This document shows, in pieces, positions 1 to 8,313 of a stretch of DNA of 42,557 nt. Source of the stretch: JAZDRH01 sp047470865. Its GTDB lineage: Bacteria > Pseudomonadota > Gammaproteobacteria > Pseudomonadales > Pseudomonadaceae. The stretch covers positions 1 through 42,557 of the forward strand of contig NZ_JAZDRH010000028.1 of the NCBI RefSeq assembly GCF_047470865.1, written 5' to 3'. Under the pieces are notes generated by a model. The model made no database searches. It had not been told where the DNA came from and saw nothing but the letters and a program-made list of their open reading frames with translations. Numbering within the stretch: position 1 is the stretch's first letter; each line of letters opens with the position of its first letter. A program made the translations under genes and the position numbers.

Positions 1-128
1 GAGCTACTTGTGTTGCTGATAAATCTTGCGATCCTCAGTCTTTCTACACAAGCACCCACACGAATTGCTTGATTCAATTTTTAAAGAACTGTGATTAAGA
101 CAACTCGTCGTCTCAATCGAGGCTGCGA
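1..128 (-). promoter_or_regulatory. rRNA operon leader with boxA-like antitermination site
   Basis: Read on the minus strand, this is the transcribed leader expected just before a 16S rRNA gene, which would lie off the left edge. A boxA-like core (GTTCTTTAAAAATT, minus strand, about 78-91) is followed by a GTGTGGGTGCTTGTG block (about 50-64). That block is familiar from memory as part of Pseudomonas 16S leaders. Two rRNA-type promoters lie directly upstream. No part of the 16S gene is present. A 16S-23S spacer is less likely because promoters and then a protein gene lie upstream. Confidence 0.7.
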
Positions 129-156
129 ATGTTACGCTAACCTCTAAATTTGTCAA
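129..156 (-). promoter_or_regulatory. rRNA promoter P2-like
   Basis: On the minus strand there is a perfect -35 TTGACA (151-156), a 16-bp spacer and a -10 TAACAT (129-134), followed by a GC-rich discriminator (TCGCAGCC). An A/T-only stretch just upstream (about 161-190) could serve as an UP element. A 16-bp spacer and GC-rich discriminator are typical of stringently controlled rRNA promoters. Confidence 0.75.
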
Positions 157-245
157 GCGTTTATTTTTAAATTCTTTTTTAAAAATCCTTTAAAAATCAG
201 CTTGTTACGTTGTCGTTGTAAGCTACCCCGTCAACGTGAGGGCGC

Positions 246-273
246 ATTATAGAGACTTCTGAAAGCTTGTAAA
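246..273 (-). promoter_or_regulatory. rRNA promoter P1-like
   Basis: On the minus strand there is a -35 TTTACA (268-273), a 16-bp spacer and a consensus -10 TATAAT (246-251), followed by the GC-rich discriminator GCGCCCTC. Long A and T runs at 274-304 would form an UP element. It lies 117 bp upstream of the second promoter, the same arrangement as E. coli rrn P1/P2. Confidence 0.8.
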
Positions 274-304
274 GTGTTTTTTTAAAAAAACTTAAAAAAC
301 TTTG

Positions 305-715
305 TTAGCCTGCTACTCCACACTGTACATGTTGGCTTTCAACCAGCTTCTCATTGGCTTCATCATATAACCAAGCCCGAACTGACCAACCATTAGTGCG
401 TGCCTTTATTCTATACTGCTGATCAGCTAGAAAATCAGCGTAACGAATATGCACTTCACATTTACGCAAACCATCGCCTTGGATGTTTTCTTTTGGGTAA
501 GCTAGAAAAAGCTCTAAAGCATGTTTACCAGGTTGCACCTGAAAATAACGGCCATCTTGTACAGGTTTATTGTCTAGTCGACGTGCTGACATTTGTTGAC
601 CCGGTTGTGTTTCAATACCAATCCATGCCATTCCTTTTTGCGGTGCAGGCAGTGGTGCACTGCACGCTGTCGACAATAACCCACTTATTACTATAGCTAG
701 ATAGTTGAACTTCAT
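305..715 (-). CDS. small lipoprotein of unknown function
   Basis: A 136-residue protein with a lipoprotein signal: basic start (MKF), a hydrophobic core and a lipobox LSTAC with the cysteine at residue 18. The mature part is about 118 residues, with a WIGIE segment, a DGRYFQV segment and two later cysteines that could pair. Proteins of this kind occur in Pseudomonas as conserved hypothetical lipoproteins, as far as I recall, but no function is known to me. The residue after the lipobox cysteine is Ser, so outer-membrane sorting is expected. The gene ends directly against the UP-like tract of the rRNA promoters and diverges from the radical SAM gene. Confidence 0.75.
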   Translation of the reverse strand: MKFNYLAIVISGLLSTACSAPLPAPQKGMAWIGIETQPGQQMSARRLDNKPVQDGRYFQVQPGKHALELFLAYPKENIQGDGLRKCEVHIRYADFLADQQYRIKARTNGWSVRAWLYDEANEKLVESQHVQCGVAG

Positions 716-796
716 GGTTTACTCTGTTTATTAAGTCCTTGCATTTGTCTTAGATAATTTTACATGCAAACGCACTTAGGAGGTAAATTGCGGTCA

Positions 797-853
797 ATGC
801 TTCTCACTTTTATGATCTATAAGCATGCTGATACCTTTATTGACTACTTCTGA
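797..853 (+). CDS. possible 18-codon leader ORF overlapping the radical SAM start
   Basis: A perfect Shine-Dalgarno AGGAGG at 778-783 is followed 13 nt later by an ATG that opens an 18-codon frame (MLLTFMIYKHADTFIDYF) ending in TGA at 851-853. The next gene starts at 825 in another frame and has no good ribosome site of its own, so its translation may depend on ribosomes finishing this short frame. Alternatively the gene may carry a frameshift near its start. The short peptide itself need not have a function. Confidence 0.35.
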   Translation: MLLTFMIYKHADTFIDYF

Positions 854-1919
854 GCCTTCATTACTCAATCAATCTTCTTTATTGCCCTTAATACGGAAAC
901 TAGGCATTCCTTTGCGCTCTAGACCGCAACAATTGCTTGATACACTAATTAATGATCGGCCCTATCAAATTCAACTACCCATTACGTTCACACCTTATGC
1001 CGGTAGTAAGCCTTGTTCCGCACGTTGTGGTTTTTGCTCAGAGAACTTACGTTTTGCTAATTTTAAAGCAGCTGCTCAATTACCTATGCCTGAAAACTAT
1101 CATCAGTTATTAGCAAGTGCTTTAACACAGATAATACATATTCCATTGGGGCTATCTCTTTCTGGGCTTGAGTTTAGTGATGATCACAGCTGGGCGATAG
1201 CCACCATTCATGAGCTATTACAATGGCAAGCGTTAGGTGGTACCTGGACAGAGAAGGCCTGTTATAGCAATTTAGCCGGATTTGCCGATATAGATAACGC
1301 CAAACCTCTTATTTTATCCTTACAACAATTAGGGATAGAGCGTTTTGAAGTTTCTCGGCATCATTACGATTCTGCTATTAATCAGCAGATGATGCGCTTT
1401 CGAGCACATGAGGCCATTCAGAGTAATACTGTATTTAGTAATGTATTAGATGTTTTATCTGTGCGCTTTTCTATAACGCTTGTTTGCATTGTGCAGCAGC
1501 AAGGCATAAAGAATCTTGACGATGTGTTAGCTTATCTTGATTGGGCAAAATCCTTAGGCATTCACAAAGTTATTTTTCGTGAGTTAAGTACAATCAATAA
1601 TAATCAGTATCAAAACAACACCACTCTTAAATTTATTAATAGTCAGCGTGTATCCATAGAGCCATTACTGGAGCAAGTGTTTGCACATAGCAAGGCATTA
1701 AATTGGCAGCCTATTTCCGTTGAGACGGGTTATTACTATTGGAATATTGCATGGCAAACACCTGATTGTCAGGTCATTTTTGAACGCTCTGATTACGATA
1801 TTATGCAGCAATCTCATGCTAGCAACCGACTCCATAAGCTGGTGTTTCATGCCAATGGAAATTTAACCGCTGATTGGACGCCTGAACGCTTTGTACTTTT
1901 TAGGAGTACAGATGAATAG
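825..1919 (+). CDS. radical SAM protein, function unknown
   Basis: A 364-residue protein with the canonical radical SAM cluster motif CxxxCxxC at C64, C68 and C71 (PCSARCGFC), which should bind a 4Fe-4S cluster and cleave S-adenosylmethionine. The rest fits a TIM-barrel-like core, with a segment SLSGLEFSDD after the cluster and VIFREL near residue 245. No extra cysteine-rich SPASM-type cluster is seen at the C terminus. The stop overlaps the start of the next gene (ATGAATAG), so the two are translationally coupled and probably act together. I do not recognise the subfamily or substrate. The start at 825 lacks a clear Shine-Dalgarno. Base composition matches the core genome rather than the right-hand island. 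Confidence 0.8.
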   Translation: MLIPLLTTSEPSLLNQSSLLPLIRKLGIPLRSRPQQLLDTLINDRPYQIQLPITFTPYAGSKPCSARCGFCSENLRFANFKAAAQLPMPENYHQLLASALTQIIHIPLGLSLSGLEFSDDHSWAIATIHELLQWQALGGTWTEKACYSNLAGFADIDNAKPLILSLQQLGIERFEVSRHHYDSAINQQMMRFRAHEAIQSNTVFSNVLDVLSVRFSITLVCIVQQQGIKNLDDVLAYLDWAKSLGIHKVIFRELSTINNNQYQNNTTLKFINSQRVSIEPLLEQVFAHSKALNWQPISVETGYYYWNIAWQTPDCQVIFERSDYDIMQQSHASNRLHKLVFHANGNLTADWTPERFVLFRSTDE

Positions 1920-2985
1920 CTATCTCATACTGGATCAAGAAGACCCAAACTACAAAGTACCTGCTGATATAGTGGCGAATGACGAGCTTAACTGCATTGA
2001 TGTGGGCTGGATGGAGCAAATGTTACCTTTTATTGATGAGTTTACTCATGAAGGGCAGTCGGTATTAGATCCTTTTGCGGGATTAGGTACTACGCTAGTT
2101 GCAGCAACTAAGTTGAACCGCCATGCCATAGGCATTGAGATATCTGCGCAGCGCTGCGACTCTATTCAACAACGTATTAACGATTTACAGCGCAAGCACT
2201 TACTCCCACATAATTTGAGCTATCAGCTTATTGCGAAAGATGCGTTATACGCGCTCCAAACTTGGCAGCTAGCCCCTGTCCAGCTGGTTTTATCGAATAT
2301 TCCTTATTTCTCTATCAATACAACTGATTCATCAAACACACTTCTATACAAACAAGCCAACTACCAAAGCTATTTGGATTACATTGATCAAACCTTTGCA
2401 GCGTTACACAAGCAGACCGTTGGTGGCGGTACTATTGTGTGCATGATAGAGAATACTCATAACCTCAAAGGAGAGCTACTTCCCCTAGCTTGGGATATAG
2501 CTCAGCGTTTAGCCAAGCACTTTACTTTATTTGATGAGCGCATTTTGTTGTATCCAAAGACTAAGCGCAGAACTACACACTCTTTGCAGACACATCGTCA
2601 ACATGAATATGTACTTATTGGTAAGAAGTACTTATCTACAGCACAAAAGGAGATAGCTCAACATCTAATTAATAAATTACAAAAGAGCACTTTGTCTTTC
2701 TCTGTTATAGGTTCTTTTGCCACAAGCCAGCATATCGGCGATGTAGATTTAGCCATACCTTTAGATGCAAGCAACACACTGGCTATCATTAATTTACTGG
2801 CTAAAAGTTTTCCACTTAAGGTTTGGAGCTGGAATGAGCTACTTGATATGAATGCTCCAAAAAACTGGAATAGCTTATTTTCACGCCATTATTTACGCCT
2901 TGTTTTAGATTTAGGTAATCATGGGAACTTGCAGATAGATCTAAGTTTTACAAAGGCCTTAATCGAAAACCTTGAGCAAAATTAG
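1912..2985 (+). CDS. SAM-dependent methyltransferase fused to a nucleotidyltransferase domain
   Basis: The start is set at ATG 1912, with TAGGAG at 1901-1906 as ribosome site; the longer TTG-started frame is less likely. The product is 357 residues. The N-terminal part carries DPFAGLGTT (53-61) and GIEIS (74-78), typical of SAM-binding motifs I and II of N4/N6 DNA methylases, and SNIPYF (128-133) at the place of the catalytic (D/N/S)PPY motif, with Ile replacing one proline. The C-terminal part (about 262-357) has a minimal nucleotidyltransferase signature: GSFATS (267-272), the metal-binding pair DVD (277-279) and a third Asp in LQIDLS (about 343). Both active sites look largely intact. The target could be DNA, RNA or a small nucleotide; I cannot say which. 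It overlaps the upstream radical SAM gene by 8 bp. Confidence 0.72.
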   Translation: MNSYLILDQEDPNYKVPADIVANDELNCIDVGWMEQMLPFIDEFTHEGQSVLDPFAGLGTTLVAATKLNRHAIGIEISAQRCDSIQQRINDLQRKHLLPHNLSYQLIAKDALYALQTWQLAPVQLVLSNIPYFSINTTDSSNTLLYKQANYQSYLDYIDQTFAALHKQTVGGGTIVCMIENTHNLKGELLPLAWDIAQRLAKHFTLFDERILLYPKTKRRTTHSLQTHRQHEYVLIGKKYLSTAQKEIAQHLINKLQKSTLSFSVIGSFATSQHIGDVDLAIPLDASNTLAIINLLAKSFPLKVWSWNELLDMNAPKNWNSLFSRHYLRLVLDLGNHGNLQIDLSFTKALIENLEQN

Positions 2986-3131
2986 TAAAAAAAAATTAAA
3001 ACTAGAATACATTTCGCAGCTTTTAATAGCGGCATTTTAATTTATCTTGTAAAGTTGCAAACTGGGTATGTAAAGCACATAAACTCAATAACCCAAGTAC
3101 TAAAGCTACTTTGTTAAAAGGAAAACATCTC

Positions 3132-3524
3132 ATGTCAGATACAAACACTCCAGAACCTGTTCAACAACAAGCTCCAGCTCAACCAGCAGCGCAAAGCATA
3201 ACAGCTACAAACCAAGAGTCAAAAAACACTAGTTTACTCATTTGGATTGGTACTATCTTTTTTGGTTTTATTCCTAGCTTGATTTTGTACTTAATTAAAA
3301 AAGACGATGCTTATGTTCAAGATCAAGCCAAAGAAGCATTAAACTTATCCATTACTATGCTTATTGGTTATTTTATAAGTGTTATTTTAGCTTTCATTGT
3401 AATTGGTATAGTGTTCATGCTGATTCTAAGTATTGCTAACTTAGTATTCTGCATCATGGGCGCGGTTAAAACTTCTAAAGGTGAAAGCTTCCGTGTTCCT
3501 TTCATTCTACGCCTAATTAAGTAA
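3132..3524 (+). CDS. DUF4870-family small membrane protein
   Basis: A 130-residue protein when started at ATG 3132, preceded by AAAAGG about 10 nt upstream; an upstream TTG would add seven residues and is less likely. The first 30 or so residues are polar and rich in Gln, Ala and Pro. They are followed by a transmembrane hairpin (about 34-56), a short charged loop (KKDDAYVQDQAKEALN) and a long hydrophobic pair (about 75-113). This charged loop between helices, with an FxxxQAxxAL-like pattern, is the hallmark of the DUF4870 family. Function is unknown. It is monocistronic and converges on the SpmA/B-like gene across a shared terminator. Confidence 0.75.
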   Translation: MSDTNTPEPVQQQAPAQPAAQSITATNQESKNTSLLIWIGTIFFGFIPSLILYLIKKDDAYVQDQAKEALNLSITMLIGYFISVILAFIVIGIVFMLILSIANLVFCIMGAVKTSKGESFRVPFILRLIK

Positions 3525-3529
3525 TATCT

Positions 3530-3594
3530 AAAACGCCGAAGTTTACGTTTAGTGCTTTCCAATATAGGTAAAGAATCTATAAACTTCGGCTTTA
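3530..3594. terminator. bidirectional terminator between DUF4870 and SpmA/B-like genes
   Basis: A perfect 11-bp inverted repeat, GCCGAAGTTTA at 3535-3545 and TAAACTTCGGC at 3580-3590, lies between two convergent genes. It is followed by TTTAT on the plus strand and by GTTTTA on the minus strand. The 34-nt loop is long for an intrinsic terminator, so efficiency may be modest. Confidence 0.6.
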
Positions 3595-3611
3595 TCCAGA
3601 CCTGTCGCTCA

Positions 3612-4838
3612 TTACGCAAAAAACCAATAACATACGCCAATAGCTGCTACAACACCTGCAAACTCAGCTAACAAGGCACAACCTACCGAATGGCGCACTC
3701 GCTGAATACCTACCGCTCCAAAATAAACAGCTAATACATAAAATGTGGTTTCGGTGCTGCCTTGAATAGTAGCGGCTACTAACGCTGGAAAACTATCCAC
3801 GCCATGGCTTTGCATAGTATCTATCATCATAGCTCGTGCTGCACTACCTGAAAATGGTTTCACTAAGGCAGTTGGTAACGCATCAACAAAGGCAGTATCA
3901 AGATGGAATAAAGCAACTAAGTAACGAATGCCATCTAGAGCATAATCCAGCGCTCCCGATGCCCGCAAAACACCTACAGCACAGAGCATGGCAACCAAAT
4001 AGGGCAAAATACCTTTGGCATAATCAAAGCCTTCTTTAGCACCCTCTAAAAAAGTTTCATACACAGGTACTTTCTTTAAAGCACCAAGTAGTAAAAAAAC
4101 AACAATCACACTAAATAAGGTTAGGTTTCCTAATAAAGAAGACAGACTAGTTAACGCTGTTGCTGATAAGCTGGCCAACAACGCCATAAACAAGCCAAGC
4201 AATAAAGCAGCTGGAACTAAGTAGGCTAAAACCACTTTATCGAAAATCCGCAAACGCTGCATAAAAGCAACGCTTAATAAACCAACTAAAGAAGAGGCTG
4301 TAGTGGCTAATAATATAGGGAGGAATACTAAGGTTGGGTCGGCCGCCCCTTGCTGTAAACGATACATAAATAACGTAACAGGTAATAAGGTCAAAGAAGA
4401 GGCATTCATTACCAAGAATAAAATTTGTGCATTGCTAGCCGTATTTTTATTGGGGTTTAGTTCTTGCAAAGCATGCATAGCTTTAAGCCCAATAGGTGTT
4501 GCTGCATTATCTAGACCTAAACCGTTAGCTGCAAAGTTCATGGTAATTAAACCTAATGCTGGATGGCCACGCGGCACTTCTGGCATTAAGCGTGCAAATA
4601 AAGGGCCTAATATTTTAGCTAAGAAATTGACTAATCCAGACTTTTCCGCAATACGTAACAAGCCCAACCAAAGGGTTAACGTACCAAATAGCACTATCAT
4701 AATATCAACTGACAAACGTGCCATTTCAAATAAACTTTTTACAATATCAGCCCATACTTCAGGATTGCCGTTATACCAGCCAATAGCTCCTGCAATAGCC
4801 GCAACAACAAAAAAGCCAAGCCACAAAATATTTAACAT
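3612..4838 (-). CDS. fused SpmA/SpmB-like nucleoside-recognition (Gate) membrane protein
   Basis: A 408-residue polytopic membrane protein. Its first half matches the SpmA type (NGLGLDNAATPIG near residues 106-118) and its second half the SpmB type (PTALVKPFSGSAARAMM and a QGSTETTFYVL segment). In Bacillus these are separate spore maturation proteins; in many Gram-negative bacteria they are fused, and sporulation is not implied. The Gate (nucleoside recognition) fold suggests a transporter or regulator, but the substrate is unknown. AAAGG lies about 7 nt before the ATG. It follows the amidase gene by 10 bp, so the two form an operon, hinting at a cell-envelope role. Confidence 0.8.
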   Translation of the reverse strand: MLNILWLGFFVVAAIAGAIGWYNGNPEVWADIVKSLFEMARLSVDIMIVLFGTLTLWLGLLRIAEKSGLVNFLAKILGPLFARLMPEVPRGHPALGLITMNFAANGLGLDNAATPIGLKAMHALQELNPNKNTASNAQILFLVMNASSLTLLPVTLFMYRLQQGAADPTLVFLPILLATTASSLVGLLSVAFMQRLRIFDKVVLAYLVPAALLLGLFMALLASLSATALTSLSSLLGNLTLFSVIVVFLLLGALKKVPVYETFLEGAKEGFDYAKGILPYLVAMLCAVGVLRASGALDYALDGIRYLVALFHLDTAFVDALPTALVKPFSGSAARAMMIDTMQSHGVDSFPALVAATIQGSTETTFYVLAVYFGAVGIQRVRHSVGCALLAEFAGVVAAIGVCYWFFA

Positions 4839-4848
4839 AACTACCTTT

Positions 4849-5631
4849 TTAGATACTAGCCTGTGCCGCTAGCAATGCTTCAAGCAATGCTGCCGTCTGT
4901 GCATCTGGAATACCACGAAAATTTTGTGGTCGATATTTCATTTGAAATACACTAATAACATTCGTAGTTTCTTCGTCTAATTCACCTGTTAACGGCACTA
5001 AATAACCTACCTCTGCTAACTTCTCTTGAAACCACAAAACATTAGGTAAGCTTTTTATATATTTTACTTGATACCGCTCTACTAGCTCTGCGTCAGGCCA
5101 AATAATTAAGCCTTCATCAGCTAAACGTTTCCAAGGAAATAAAGGACCCGGATCTTGCTTACGCTGCGGTGCTATTTCATTATGCCCTACAATAGCATTG
5201 GGTTTTATATTGTGTTGCTTTACTAAATTTTTTAACAACACTATCAGTTGTTCAATTTGTGGTTCACTCCATGCTTGGTATTGGCGTCCTTTATCTGTTT
5301 CAAGATATCCAAAGTTCACCATTTCAATACCTATTGAGCTGGAATTAAGCCAACTACGCCCCTGCCAAAAGCTATTACCTGCGTGCCATGCCCTTTTATT
5401 TTCATCAACTAAGCGATAAACCGTTGGCGGATTATCATTAATTAAGTAATGCGCACTCACTTGTTCTTGCGTTAATAAGCGTAATGAGTTTGTAAGGTCC
5501 GTGGCAGTATAGTGCAGCACGATAAATTGCGTGCGGCTGTCTTGCCCAACCGAAGAGTAATCATTATTAATGCCTGTAGGTGAGCAGGACGCTAACAAAA
5601 AGCACACAACTAAAAAACTAAGATACTTCAT
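4849..5631 (-). CDS. lipoprotein N-acetylmuramoyl-L-alanine amidase (AmiD/AmpDh2-like)
   Basis: The start is placed at 5631, preceded by GGAAG, because this gives a lipoprotein signal with lipobox LASC and Cys16; a longer frame to 5688 would bury it. The mature enzyme has an Amidase_2 domain (about 35-170) with the expected zinc ligands H40 (VLHYT), H150 (GHNEIAP) and D160 (QDPGP), and a SIGIE segment. A C-terminal peptidoglycan-binding_1 repeat follows (about 195-258). Amidases of this type cut the bond between MurNAc and the stem peptide, often on anhydro-muropeptides, from the periplasmic face of the outer membrane. Ser at position +2 favours outer-membrane sorting. It is the first gene of a two-gene operon with the SpmA/B-like protein. 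Confidence 0.88.
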   Translation of the reverse strand: MKYLSFLVVCFLLASCSPTGINNDYSSVGQDSRTQFIVLHYTATDLTNSLRLLTQEQVSAHYLINDNPPTVYRLVDENKRAWHAGNSFWQGRSWLNSSSIGIEMVNFGYLETDKGRQYQAWSEPQIEQLIVLLKNLVKQHNIKPNAIVGHNEIAPQRKQDPGPLFPWKRLADEGLIIWPDAELVERYQVKYIKSLPNVLWFQEKLAEVGYLVPLTGELDEETTNVISVFQMKYRPQNFRGIPDAQTAALLEALLAAQASI

Positions 5632-5818
5632 AAGACTTCCAAATAAAAATCTGACCCTGTGGCTAGTGTAATGAATGAATTGGTTCAACGCTGTAAAGTG
5701 CTACCCATAATACGGTGCTCTAAGCAAACTCACCATAGATAACTATAAATGGCATATTTTATGAACTACTTGACATATTCTTCTTCTAAGAAATGAATTG
5801 AATATTAGGACAACGGCT

Positions 5819-6229
5819 ATGAAACCTATGTATCTTCACAAATCGCACTCAATAGTTATTGGTTACGCTCTGTGGGTTTTTGGTTTTACAGGCGCTCATA
5901 GGTTTTACTATGGCAAGCCTTTAACAGGAACGCTATGGTTTTTTACCTTAGGGTTGCTTGGTGTTGGCTGGTTGATTGATTTATTCCTAGTTCCGAGCAT
6001 GGACCGTAGAGCATCGAATACTTTCCAACCTGGTTTATATGACTACAATATTGCTTGGTTGTTACTGGCTTTTTTAGGTATTTTTGGTATTCATCGTTTT
6101 TACCAAAAAAAATGGCTTACTGGGCTGCTTTACTTAGTGTCAGGTGGCTTATTTTTAATTGGAATAATTTATGATTACTGGACGCTCAATAGCCAAATAG
6201 CAGAGAAAAACCGCTTTTCCTACTATTAG
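5819..6229 (+). CDS. TM2-domain membrane protein (two TM2 repeats)
   Basis: The start is ATG 5819, with AGGA at 5807-5810; the TTG 21 nt upstream is less likely. The 136-residue product contains two TM2-type units. The first has GFTGAHRFYYGKPLTG followed by a helix with GVGWLIDLFLVP. The second repeats the plan with GIFGIHRFYQKKWLTG and a closing IYDYWTL. Each unit is two membrane helices joined by the G-x-H-R-F-Y turn. Many bacteria have such proteins; their job is not known. It stands alone, transcribed away from the amidase operon. Confidence 0.85.
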   Translation: MKPMYLHKSHSIVIGYALWVFGFTGAHRFYYGKPLTGTLWFFTLGLLGVGWLIDLFLVPSMDRRASNTFQPGLYDYNIAWLLLAFLGIFGIHRFYQKKWLTGLLYLVSGGLFLIGIIYDYWTLNSQIAEKNRFSYY

Positions 6230-6347
6230 CAACTAAATCCATACCAGTTATCGCGAAAATGCTCACCTGCTTTAATTTTTAAAAATTAACTCTATAAATT
6301 AGTTGATAGTGGAGGACGTTGTCACTCATTTAAGCAGGATAAATCTA

Positions 6348-6857
6348 ATGAAAAGCTTATCAACACAACTGATTAACTATGCAGCCTATCATCGTAACCC
6401 CAACAATATTTTGACGCACTTTATTGGGATTCCTATGATAGTGCTCTCTGTTGCTATTATCTTGGCCCACCCGTTATTTTATATTGGCCAGCTTGCCATT
6501 ACCCCCACTTTGGTGCTTGTCATTATCGCCAGTAGTTACTATCTATGCCTTGATTTTAGGTTAGGCTTAGCCATGTGCCTATTTTTGTTTTTTTGTTATT
6601 TTCTCAGTAATTACATAGTGCAGCTTTTTGCATTTGCATGGTTAATTGTAGGAGCGGGGCTCTTTATTGTTGGTTGGATTATCCAATTTATTGGGCATTT
6701 TTTTGAGGGTAGAAAACCAGCATTTATTGATGACATTATGGGACTTGCCATAGGACCCCTTTTTGTTATGGCTGAGCTGAGTTTTTTACTAAATATGCGT
6801 CTCGAGTTAAAACAAGAAATTGAAGCGGCCTTTACAGTAAAAAATAATCATCAATAA
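6348..6857 (+). CDS. Mpo1-like (DUF962) membrane protein
   Basis: The start is ATG 6348, with GCAGGA 8 nt upstream; the frame stays open to a TTG at 6303. The 169-residue product has the DUF962/Mpo1 layout: an N-terminal YAAYHRNPNN segment, THFIGIP at the start of the first helix, several membrane helices and a GHFFEGRKPAF segment followed by a last helix pair. The conserved His residues in YHRN, THFIG and GHFFE match the metal-binding set known from yeast Mpo1, a membrane dioxygenase that alpha-oxidises fatty acids. Whether the bacterial protein acts on 2-hydroxy fatty acids here is not shown. It ends at a hairpin shared with glmU. Confidence 0.82.
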   Translation: MKSLSTQLINYAAYHRNPNNILTHFIGIPMIVLSVAIILAHPLFYIGQLAITPTLVLVIIASSYYLCLDFRLGLAMCLFLFFCYFLSNYIVQLFAFAWLIVGAGLFIVGWIIQFIGHFFEGRKPAFIDDIMGLAIGPLFVMAELSFLLNMRLELKQEIEAAFTVKNNHQ

Positions 6858-6890
6858 GCAGCCCTGTAAAACCAAACAAGGCTGCTGTTT
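6857..6890. terminator. hairpin between Mpo1-like gene and glmU
   Basis: A 7-bp inverted repeat, AGCAGCC at 6857-6863 and GGCTGCT at 6880-6886, is followed by GTTT. It sits between the convergent Mpo1-like and glmU genes. The T-tracts are short on both sides, so termination is likely but not certain. Confidence 0.45.
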
Positions 6891-6893
6891 ATC

Positions 6894-8255
6894 TCACTTT
6901 TTCTTTACAGGGCGCTGCCAATTTTCAATATTACGTTGGCGGGCGCGGCCTACCGCTAATGCGCCTGCTGGTACATCTCCAGTAATTGTAGATCCTGCCC
7001 CTGTGGTTGCACCTGCACCTAGATTAACAGGTGCCACCAATGAGCTGTTTGAGCCAATAAACACATCTTCTGCCATGACTGTTTTGTGTTTATTCGCTCC
7101 ATCATAATTACAAGTAATAGTGCCTGCGCCAATATTGGTACGTGCACCAATATCGCTATCACCCAAATAAGCTAAGTGCCCTGCTTTAGCACCTTCGCCT
7201 AAGCGTGTATTTTTTAACTCAACAAAATTTCCCACATGTGCTTGAGCACCTAAAATAGCGCCTTGACGCAAGCGAGCAAAAGGTCCGCAATCGGCTGCAT
7301 TACCAACCTCAGCGCCCTCTAAATAACTATTAGCTTTGATAATAGCGCCATTACGCAAAACAGAATCTTTGATATAGCAGTTGGCACCAATGTGCACATT
7401 ATCTTCAATAAGCACACTGCCTTCTAAAATAACATTCACATCAATAAGTACATCTTTGCCTACAATCACTTCGCCTCGAATATCAAAACGAGCAGGATCA
7501 CGCAAAGTTACGCCCTGCTTCATTAAAGCTAAAGCTGAGCGGTATTGATAATGACGTTCTAACTCTGAAAGTTGTAAACGATCATTAGCCCCTTGGACTT
7601 CTATTGCATCTTGGGCAATTTCCGTTGCCACGGTAAATCCATCAGCTACTGCCATGGCAATAATATCAGTTAGGTAATACTCACCTTGGGCATTGTTATT
7701 AGACAGTTTACCCAGCCACTCCACTAAACAGGCACGAGGAACAGCTAAAATACCTGTGTTTCCTTCTTTAATTAAGCGTTGAGCATCATTGGCGTCTTTA
7801 TGCTCAACAATGGCCTGAACCTTGCCATCACTATCACGCACAATACGCCCATAACCTGTAGGGTCATCTAAGAGCACCGTGAGTAAACCTATCTGTTTAG
7901 GCTGTACTTTAGCTAATAAGCCTAACAATGTGTCCTTGGTTATAAGTGGTACATCACCATATAAAATTAGCACCCGTTCCGCTGTTAAATTAGGTAGTGC
8001 TTGAGCTACAGCATGCCCAGTTCCAAGTTGTTGTTCTTGCACCGCAAAGCTAATACTTTGATCCGCGAAATGCTCTCGAACCTTTTGCGCGCCATGGCCA
8101 ATAACAACTTGAATGCTTGTTGGAGTTAGCTGCTGAGCTGTATGCACAACATGCCCCACCATGGAGCGACCTGCAACTGGGTGTAAAACCTTTGGTAATG
8201 ATGAACGCATGCGCGTTCCTTGCCCCGCCGCAAGAATAATAATATCGAGTGACAT
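6894..8255 (-). CDS. glmU: bifunctional UDP-GlcNAc pyrophosphorylase / GlcN-1-P acetyltransferase
   Basis: A full-length 453-residue GlmU. The N-terminal uridyltransferase domain begins with LAAGQGTRMRSSLPKVLHP (8-26), the sugar-nucleotide binding signature, and includes YGDVPL and EGNTG-type segments. The C-terminal half is a left-handed beta helix of hexapeptide repeats (about 250-440) with the acetyltransferase residues in ARLRQG and AGHLAYLGD. It makes UDP-N-acetylglucosamine in the cytoplasm for peptidoglycan and lipopolysaccharide. AGGAAA lies about 9 nt before the ATG. It sits downstream of the atp operon but behind a strong terminator, so it probably has its own promoter in the 60-bp gap. 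Confidence 0.97.
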   Translation of the reverse strand: MSLDIIILAAGQGTRMRSSLPKVLHPVAGRSMVGHVVHTAQQLTPTSIQVVIGHGAQKVREHFADQSISFAVQEQQLGTGHAVAQALPNLTAERVLILYGDVPLITKDTLLGLLAKVQPKQIGLLTVLLDDPTGYGRIVRDSDGKVQAIVEHKDANDAQRLIKEGNTGILAVPRACLVEWLGKLSNNNAQGEYYLTDIIAMAVADGFTVATEIAQDAIEVQGANDRLQLSELERHYQYRSALALMKQGVTLRDPARFDIRGEVIVGKDVLIDVNVILEGSVLIEDNVHIGANCYIKDSVLRNGAIIKANSYLEGAEVGNAADCGPFARLRQGAILGAQAHVGNFVELKNTRLGEGAKAGHLAYLGDSDIGARTNIGAGTITCNYDGANKHKTVMAEDVFIGSNSSLVAPVNLGAGATTGAGSTITGDVPAGALAVGRARQRNIENWQRPVKKK

Positions 8256-8313
8256 ACGCGTATTTCCTAATTAACGCTTTGAAAGCGACAGCATATCAAA
8301 TATATCTAAAACG

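Noticed and set aside
4303..4872. 189-codon frame on the plus strand
   Set aside because: It is antisense to the well-supported SpmA/B-like gene, has no family features and no ribosome site.
5770..5799. TTGACA at 5770-5775 as a TM2-gene promoter
   Set aside because: No acceptable -10 is found 16-18 bp downstream.
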